Part shown: in pieces, positions 6,040 through 10,738 of the stretch
How the letters are laid out: each line of letters starts with the position of its first letter
Position numbering within the stretch: the stretch's first letter is position 1
NCBI GenBank assembly: GCA_019114885.1
Contig: DXEQ01000221.1
Location: 1 to 10,738 of the forward strand
Reading direction: 5' to 3'
DNA length: 10,738 nucleotides
Origin: Candidatus Anaerobutyricum stercoripullorum
GTDB lineage: Bacteria > Bacillota > Clostridia > Lachnospirales > Lachnospiraceae
Position numbers and translations under genes: made by a program
Notes under the pieces: generated by a model
The model's database searches: none
Seen by the model: only the letters and a program-made list of their open reading frames with translations
What the model was told of the DNA's origin: nothing

Positions 6040-7266
6040 CTATCTTCTTTTCTTAATCTGGAGCACTTCGATATTCGTCCCCATATAGGAGAAAATGTCT
6101 CCCTCGCTGACACAGCCCTCTTCTTTCTCCACCACCCGGTGACAGTCCTCGTGGAGGATCACCGCCCGAATCTTATCTCCGGTACGATAAAAAGACAGGA
6201 TGTGTCCACTCATCTTCCCGTTCTGACTGCGTTCCTGCCTGCGCCCGTACTCAATAGGCACAAACCGGTAATTTTTCAGATAAGGGCTGTATTTCACATC
6301 CCCCACCTTATAGGAAAAGCGGATGGTATCCCCGCCTTCCTTCTCCCGCAGCAGCTCCGGCAGCTCCGGTTTTCGCCCGGCAGCCGACAGATACCGCTCC
6401 ATATCCGCAATGACTTCCCGGATATCACTGTACCGCTCCTCTTCTCTGGCGATCATTCTGGCTATGATACGAACCAGACGCTCGTCGATGCCCGGCATCT
6501 CTTTTAAAGTATAGGCGTAATCGTCACCCACCATGTAGCGCTGCAGCTCCTCGTTGCCATAAAAATGATGCCGTCCGGTATACAGGAAATAAAGCACCAG
6601 TCCAGCCGAATAGATGTCCATCTCCCGCCGGCAAATGTAACTGTTCCAATAGCGGGGATCGGCATAGCCCGGCGTTCCCTTCTGCTCCCGCCTTGTCATC
6701 ACCGTCACATTGGAGGCATGGAGATGGACCCAGTCAAAATCTATGATCTTGACCGTGCTGCCATCCGGGGAAGCCAGCACATTTTCCGGTTTCAGATCCC
6801 GGTGTACAATGGGATCCTGCCGATGCATGGAGAGATAATGATCGATGCCGTAAAGAAACTTCAGAGCAATGGTATGGCAGCTCTTCATCTTCTCGTTCCA
6901 CGTGTGTCCGGCCAGTCCGTGGCCGGTCACCAGATCAGACAGGTCCTTCTCGTTGATGTATTCCACCAGTGTGATGAACCTCTTATGTTTCTCGTCCAGC
7001 ATACCGCCGTAAATGCGGATAATGTAAGGCGAATAGAGCTGCACCTTACTTTCCTTTTCCACGTAGATCTGTTCCATATTACTGCAGAACAGCACCTTCA
7101 CAAAATACTTCTTTCCGGTGCGGATATCCGCGGCGATCATGGCCTGCTTGCTGCCGGTACGGTGACTTTCTTTTATCATCTTCAGGGGAATGACCAGCTC
7201 CTCCCCCGACCGTTCCCGGTCGCGGATCCAGGTGAAGGTCTCTCCCTCCTCAAAATAGCAAATCAT
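6040..7266 (-). CDS. Hanks-type Ser/Thr protein kinase with C-terminal extension
   Basis: A 408-residue protein kinase. Seen in order: a weak glycine loop (34-42), ATP-anchoring K57 in YFVKV, a probable alphaC glutamate at E70 or E72, catalytic loop HRDLKPEN (155-162), DFD (176-178) in place of DFG, an activation segment with threonines ending GTPGYADP (197-204), the alphaF aspartate D217 in MDIYSAG, and the closing Arg (about R278). All catalytic residues are kept, so it should be active. Residues 312-408 form a separate beta-rich domain ending EGDIFSYMGTNIEVLQI; the G-D-x-x-x-x-x-G-T ending recalls FHA domains, but the phosphothreonine-binding motifs are not clear. No transmembrane segment or PASTA repeats, unlike PknB/PrkC. 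The ATG at 7266 overlaps the PP2C stop (ATGA) and has GGGAGG upstream; an open extension to 7356 lies inside PP2C and is discounted. Confidence 0.93.
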   Translation of the reverse strand: MICYFEEGETFTWIRDRERSGEELVIPLKMIKESHRTGSKQAMIAADIRTGKKYFVKVLFCSNMEQIYVEKESKVQLYSPYIIRIYGGMLDEKHKRFITLVEYINEKDLSDLVTGHGLAGHTWNEKMKSCHTIALKFLYGIDHYLSMHRQDPIVHRDLKPENVLASPDGSTVKIIDFDWVHLHASNVTVMTRREQKGTPGYADPRYWNSYICRREMDIYSAGLVLYFLYTGRHHFYGNEELQRYMVGDDYAYTLKEMPGIDERLVRIIARMIAREEERYSDIREVIADMERYLSAAGRKPELPELLREKEGGDTIRFSYKVGDVKYSPYLKNYRFVPIEYGRRQERSQNGKMSGHILSFYRTGDKIRAVILHEDCHRVVEKEEGCVSEGDIFSYMGTNIEVLQIKKRR

Positions 7267-8198
7267 TTTTCTTTTCCTCCCGTAAAGCGGTACCTGCGCA
7301 GTCTTTCCCGCAGACCTGATTCCCGTTTTTCTTCCGGAATCTTTGTGTAGGAGCAAAACGGCGCCGTCGCATTCTGAAAGTCATCGCCCAGCTTCAGATT
7401 CTGGTACATATCCGTCTGGAGCAGCTCTTCCTCCGACTTTTCGTCCACAAACAGGATGGCCGTCTGATTATCATCCTCCCCGGAGGCCCTGGACTGGGCG
7501 AAGAGTTCCGTAAGCATCTGCCGGGATGGCCGCTGCCCGTTTAAAATTGCCTCGATCTGTGTCATGGACAGATTGCCAAAGGCTCCGTCTGATCCTATGA
7601 GAATCATATCCACCGCGTCCTGAGGCAGACGAAGGAAGAAGGGATGGACTTCTCCCCTCTTTCCCAGATATTCCGTCAGCCGGTTCTTATTCTGATAAAA
7701 GAGGGCTGTCCCTTCTGTGGTGGTTCCTTTTTTCACCATCTGGCTTGCCACGTTCTGGATATCGCCGAGCAGAGAGAGTTCCCCGTTTTTCATCCCATAG
7801 ATGGGACTGTCCCCGCAGTTGGCGATCAGCCAGGTGTCCCAGAAATGGATGGCCGCAGACAGAGTGGTCCCGCCCTTTGCCCCGGTATCCAGTCCCTTTT
7901 TATAGAGCTGTCCGTTTATTTTTTCGAAAATGTGTTCCGAAAACTCTGCCAGCGCATCAATCTGCTGATGAAGGGAACAGCCCCGAAAACCCTCTCCCAT
8001 GATCGTGTGGAGAAGCTCCCGGTACCACAGCTCCAGCGCCGCTTCGGAATAAAATCTACCGCCGGCAAGGCCGCCCATGCCGTCGGCCACCACCATGGCG
8101 CTCACCGACGCCTCCAGATTGACGCGCAGCTCCATCTGGCAGTAACTGTCCTCATTGACTTCTCTTCTGTTTTTTTCACTCGCGAAATAGAAAGCCAC
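7263..8198 (-). CDS. PP2C-family Ser/Thr protein phosphatase
   Basis: A 311-residue metal-dependent phosphatase that should remove phosphate from the proteins modified by the neighbouring kinase, and probably from the kinase itself. All PP2C motifs are in place: R12-NED (15-17), ADGMGG (38-43), GGTTLSAA (109-116), the NCGDSPIY turn (127-134), SDG (203-205) and GEDDNQTAI (240-248), supplying the acidic ligands for the metal pair. Residues 250-311 are an extra, charged C-terminal tail beyond the catalytic domain. Translation starts at GTG (8198), with AAAGGAGG 7 nt upstream; no ATG fits. It is the second gene of the operon, 30 nt after the thioesterase, and its stop overlaps the kinase start by 4 nt, which implies tightly balanced synthesis of the opposing enzymes. 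Confidence 0.95.
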   Translation of the reverse strand: MAFYFASEKNRREVNEDSYCQMELRVNLEASVSAMVVADGMGGLAGGRFYSEAALELWYRELLHTIMGEGFRGCSLHQQIDALAEFSEHIFEKINGQLYKKGLDTGAKGGTTLSAAIHFWDTWLIANCGDSPIYGMKNGELSLLGDIQNVASQMVKKGTTTEGTALFYQNKNRLTEYLGKRGEVHPFFLRLPQDAVDMILIGSDGAFGNLSMTQIEAILNGQRPSRQMLTELFAQSRASGEDDNQTAILFVDEKSEEELLQTDMYQNLKLGDDFQNATAPFCSYTKIPEEKRESGLRERLRRYRFTGGKEK

Positions 8199-8228
8199 CC
8201 CTTGCCCTCCTTTGTATCTGTGTTCCGT

Positions 8229-8651
8229 TTATTCTGCCTGTTCCCGCGCCATATATTCTCTTACCTTTGCATCCAGCTCCGGTCTCTCCTTTTTCAGAGA
8301 AACGATGACGCCGTTTTTTGTAAAACAGCTCTGGGAAGAAGCGGTAGTACAGACTGCACCGTCCGCCTGATTCCGCATCTCATACCCCAGTTCCAGACGG
8401 ATGCCGTTATATTTCTTCACATAGACGCCGATATGCACTTCATCATCAAAACGAACGGTCTTTTTGTACTGTACAGAGATCCCCACAATAGGAGAGATGA
8501 TTCCACTCTCTTCCAGTCTGCGGTAATCGATTCCCATCTCCTCCAGAAACCGGATGCGGGCCTCTTCCATCCACTTCACATAGTTGGAATGGTGGATGAT
8601 TCCCATCTGGTCTGTCTCGTGATACTGGGCTCTGCGAATATATGTATACAT
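8229..8651 (-). CDS. Acyl-CoA thioesterase, 4HBT / YbgC-FadM hotdog family
   Basis: A 140-residue single-domain hotdog protein expected to hydrolyse acyl-CoA thioesters in the cytosol. The 4-hydroxybenzoyl-CoA thioesterase signature is visible near the N-terminus as ETDQMGIIHHSNY (12-24), with D14 the likely catalytic acid and N23-Y24 closing the motif, followed by the long central helix (25-38, WMEEARIRFLEEMG). Strands around VQYKKTVRFDDEV (60-72) and the length are typical of the family; its members usually form tetramers. The start at 8651 has AAGGAAA about 8 nt upstream. As first gene of the signalling operon it probably sits directly behind the promoter. Why a thioesterase is co-transcribed with a kinase/phosphatase module is unclear; the 30-nt gap to PP2C is the loosest in the operon, so it may be an older neighbour rather than a functional partner. 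Confidence 0.92.
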   Translation of the reverse strand: MYTYIRRAQYHETDQMGIIHHSNYVKWMEEARIRFLEEMGIDYRRLEESGIISPIVGISVQYKKTVRFDDEVHIGVYVKKYNGIRLELGYEMRNQADGAVCTTASSQSCFTKNGVIVSLKKERPELDAKVREYMAREQAE

Positions 8652-8669
8652 CTCTGTTTTCCTTTCTGT

Positions 8670-8698
8670 TTGCCATTTTTCTTTTGGTATGTTACACT
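8670..8698 (+). promoter_or_regulatory. Candidate sigma-A promoter for the second kinase
   Basis: TTGCCA (8670-8675; 5 of 6 matches to TTGACA) and TACACT (8693-8698; 4 of 6 matches to TATAAT) are 17 nt apart. Transcription would start near 8705, leaving a leader of about 70 nt before the ATG at 8774. Confidence 0.45.
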
Positions 8699-8713
8699 GT
8701 TCCCATTGAACAG
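8697..8713. promoter_or_regulatory. Operator-like inverted repeat between divergent genes
   Basis: CTGTTC (8697-8702) and GAACAG (8708-8713) form perfect six-base arms around a 5-nt spacer (CCATT). The repeat overlaps the -10 end and start point of the candidate plus-strand promoter and lies about 46 bp upstream of the thioesterase start. A dimeric repressor bound here could control both directions. It does not match the E. coli LexA spacing (CTGT-N8-ACAG) because the gap is one base longer. Confidence 0.3.
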
Positions 8714-8773
8714 GAATCCCGCAGAGCAGGATTCTTCTCCCTCGACGGGCGCATCAGCATAACGGAGGTTTTT

Positions 8774-9484
8774 ATGTCGGAAAAAATATTCACTGCCATC
8801 ACATTTTTTCAAAAGAAAAAAGATATCACCCTTTACCGGGCGACAGATGGACAGCGTCGATATCTTCTCAAGTCTATTATAACAAAAGATGCCGCAGTTA
8901 AACAGGCTTTTTATGACGAATACGAGACTCTGTCCACCCTGCGGCACCCTTCCATTCCTTCTTATTACTGGCTGGAGGAGGACTATCTTCTGCCCGGCAA
9001 GCAGACAGGGGCTCTCACCCTGTGCATGGAGGATTGCTCCCGCCCGGCGCCAGAGTCTCCTCTCTCCGTGAAGGCGTTATGCCGTATTCTGGCCAAAACA
9101 GGGGACGTGCTTTCCTACCTGCTGGCGCACGGCGTTCTCTACACAGACTTAAATCCTTCCAATCTGATCATTTACAGGGAAACACATACCGAAGCCAATC
9201 TCTCCGTGACATTGGTCGACTACACCTACTGTTATTATTTTCTCCGGAATCCTCATCCGCTTTATCCGCTGCGGTTCTCCTATGATGTCTCTCCAAAGCT
9301 TAAAGGACAGCAGTTCCTGATTCAGGCACTCACCTACCTGCTCTATGACCTGCTGGAAGCCAATCACATCGAAGAACTGTCTTCCCCGGTATATCAGCTT
9401 CTGGAAACCGGGCGGAATCCTTCGGAGGAACTGTCCCTCGATGATTTTACCGCCATGCTGCGCCACTGTGGAGATCCGGACTGA
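8774..9484 (+). CDS. Short atypical protein kinase-like protein
   Basis: A 236-residue protein with a compact kinase-like fold. Landmarks are K33 in YLLKSII (the beta3 lysine position), E49/E51 in YDEYETL (alphaC), a hinge near LTLCMED (81-87), the loop YTDLNPSN (123-130) where HRD has become YTD but Asp125 and Asn130 remain, and DYT (149-151) in place of DFG. A glycine-rich loop is not recognisable and the C-lobe is short, about 85 residues after DYT against roughly 110-120 in complete kinases. It could be an active atypical kinase, a small-molecule kinase-like enzyme or a regulatory pseudokinase. The ATG at 8774 has GGAGG 5 nt upstream; the open frame back to 8642 has no such site. It is divergent from the phosphatase/kinase operon and ends 5 nt before the convergent PBP stop. 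Confidence 0.75.
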   Translation: MSEKIFTAITFFQKKKDITLYRATDGQRRYLLKSIITKDAAVKQAFYDEYETLSTLRHPSIPSYYWLEEDYLLPGKQTGALTLCMEDCSRPAPESPLSVKALCRILAKTGDVLSYLLAHGVLYTDLNPSNLIIYRETHTEANLSVTLVDYTYCYYFLRNPHPLYPLRFSYDVSPKLKGQQFLIQALTYLLYDLLEANHIEELSSPVYQLLETGRNPSEELSLDDFTAMLRHCGDPD

Positions 9485-9489
9485 GTCTC

Positions 9490-10738
9490 TCACTGCTCTT
9501 CGTCAAAAAGGACCTCATAAAGTGACTCTGCGACCGGAGCCAGTGATTTTCCAATTTCCTTTGTCTTAAGACGGTTGAGCACGATCACGTACTGCGGGTC
9601 GTCCGCCGGCGCGTACGTCACCAGCCAGGCATTGTTATACCCGTCGCCCCGCTCCGCCGTTCCGGTCTTGGCTGCGATAGAGTACCCGTCGCCCACAGTC
9701 TCCAGACCGTAAGATTCTCCGGCTTCTTCCATCACACCCCGTATTTTTCCCGCGATTTTTTTCTCCATGGTCCGGGTGAGCACTTCTGCCTTTCCTTCCT
9801 GCGTTGTCTTTCCTTTTCCATTGACGACAGACTTTATCAGGTACGGCTTCGCCATCTGACCGTCCGCCGCGATACTCTGGGTGATCATCGCCATGTGCAG
9901 CGGTGTGATCAGTGTCTCGCCCTGTCCGAACGCAGTGGCGGCGATCACATTTTCTTCGTAATCGTCCAGATTGAAGGTGGATGACAGGGTGGTGAAGTCC
10001 AGTTTGATATCCTGACCGATCAGAAAACTGTCCGCCGCCTCTTTTAACGCCGGACCTCCCAACTCTAACGCCCGGTCCATAAAGTAAACGTTGGAGGACT
10101 TCACAAAGCCTTCCTCAAAGGTGAGGGTTCCGTGGGCGGTCCCGCCATAATTGCGGATGGTCTGACCGTTGATGACCAGTTTTCCCTCATCCTCCACCTC
10201 TTCATTCTCGATTCCCGCTTCCAGAATCGCCTTGGAGGTCACCAGCTTGAACACAGAACCCGGAACCACCGGATTCTGGTAGGCGTTGGAATAAAAGACG
10301 CCTTCCTTGCTGTTGATCTCCTCCCAGTCTTCCTCCAGCGCGTTGGCGTTAAAAGAAGGGGAGGACGCCAGTGCCAGAATTTCTCCGGTTTTTGCGTTGA
10401 GCACCACGGCCGATCCGGTATATTCAGAGATCAGGTCGTAGGCTTTTTTCTGCAGACTCCCGTCAATCGTCAGCGTCACGTCCGCGCCCCGCTTTTCTTC
10501 TTCCGGGGAATCGCTATGTACCAGCACATCATTCATCACCTTTTCCACACCATAGGTCCCGTACTTTAAAGACCAGTATCCTACCACGTTGGAAAATGCA
10601 TAGGGGTCACTGTATGTCCTTTTTCCCTGCGGCTTTTCGGACGCCGCGAGAATGTTTCCCTCTCTGTCCAGGATTCTTCCACGAACGTACTCTCTCTGCC
10701 AGGTGCTTTCCTTTGCCTCCTGTTTCTGTCTGTCGGCT
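9490..10738 (-). CDS. Class B penicillin-binding protein (peptidoglycan D,D-transpeptidase), 5'-truncated by the window
   Basis: The visible 415 residues carry the C-terminal transpeptidase of a monofunctional class B PBP, which cross-links peptidoglycan stem peptides on the outer face of the membrane. Frame continues to the window edge, so the N-terminal cytoplasmic and transmembrane part is missing. Visible residues 19-31 (RGRILDREGNILA) are the N-terminal signature before the pedestal domain. The active site comprises SVFK (SxxK, Ser161), SSN (214-216) and KTGT (357-360). The short pedestal and the motif spacing fit the PbpA group, which often lies next to ftsW/rodA in Clostridia; that partner would be upstream, outside the window. 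It could also be a sporulation PBP of the SpoVD/FtsI group; no C-terminal PASTA domain is present, which argues against SpoVD. An internal GTG at 10587 is not a real start. Confidence 0.93.
   Translation of the reverse strand, partial: ADRQKQEAKESTWQREYVRGRILDREGNILAASEKPQGKRTYSDPYAFSNVVGYWSLKYGTYGVEKVMNDVLVHSDSPEEEKRGADVTLTIDGSLQKKAYDLISEYTGSAVVLNAKTGEILALASSPSFNANALEEDWEEINSKEGVFYSNAYQNPVVPGSVFKLVTSKAILEAGIENEEVEDEGKLVINGQTIRNYGGTAHGTLTFEEGFVKSSNVYFMDRALELGGPALKEAADSFLIGQDIKLDFTTLSSTFNLDDYEENVIAATAFGQGETLITPLHMAMITQSIAADGQMAKPYLIKSVVNGKGKTTQEGKAEVLTRTMEKKIAGKIRGVMEEAGESYGLETVGDGYSIAAKTGTAERGDGYNNAWLVTYAPADDPQYVIVLNRLKTKEIGKSLAPVAESLYEVLFDEEQ

Noticed and set aside
6565..7350. A 261-codon open frame on the plus strand
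   Set aside because: It lies antisense to the kinase with its intact HRDLKPEN motif and has no domain logic of its own.
8697..8713. LexA/SOS box
   Set aside because: CTGT and ACAG are separated by nine bases rather than eight, and the Gram-positive GAAC-N4-GTTC form is absent (the arms are in the opposite order).
7644..8762. A 372-codon open frame on the plus strand
   Set aside because: It is antisense to the PP2C and thioesterase genes, which have full sets of family motifs; the translation is His/Phe/Leu-rich without domains and has no ribosome binding site.

Overview
The window looks like chromosomal DNA of an anaerobic, spore-forming Firmicute of the class Clostridia, most likely a Lachnospiraceae relative. 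The evidence is strong AGGAGG-type ribosome binding sites, moderate base composition, a Cys/Gly-rich small protein of a clostridial kind, and genes with the flavour of this group. This is inferred from style and gene content; no 16S or other taxonomic marker is present.

Layout. Positions 1-309 hold no convincing complete gene. A minus-strand intrinsic terminator (111-158) probably closes the transcript of the class Ic-like PLP aminotransferase gene (310-1599, minus). A divergent intergenic region (1600-1944) leads to a 79-residue Cys/Gly-rich protein (1945-2184, plus), whose -10 region resembles a late-sporulation promoter; a GC-rich hairpin follows it. Next comes a mixed accessory-like stretch: an AT-rich 55-codon minus-strand ORF (2289-2456), a 103-residue minus-strand protein with an internal 36-bp-period repeat (2530-2841), and a divergent 175-residue helical protein with an internal duplication (2944-3471, plus).

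The main content is a tight six-gene minus-strand operon read from 8651 down to 3449: a hotdog-fold thioesterase, a PP2C-type phosphatase, a Hanks-type Ser/Thr kinase with a C-terminal extension, a von Willebrand A (MIDAS) protein, a degenerate kinase-like protein and a small beta-rich protein. Four of the five junctions are overlaps of 4-8 nt or an 11-nt gap; the thioesterase-PP2C gap is 30 nt. The kinase/PP2C/vWA core matches the phosphorylation triad known from comparative genomics of tellurite-resistance-like (TerY-P) systems. The pseudokinase and the beta-barrel-like protein look like dedicated partners.

Facing this operon is a second, short, atypical kinase (8774-9484, plus), divergent from the thioesterase. 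It is convergent with a class B penicillin-binding protein gene (9490 to the window edge, minus, 5' part missing); the two stop codons are 5 nt apart. Kinase, PP2C and PBP genes side by side recall the pstP-rodA-pbpA-pknAB islands of actinobacteria, so a link between phospho-signalling and cell-wall synthesis or sporulation is a reasonable, unproven, hypothesis.
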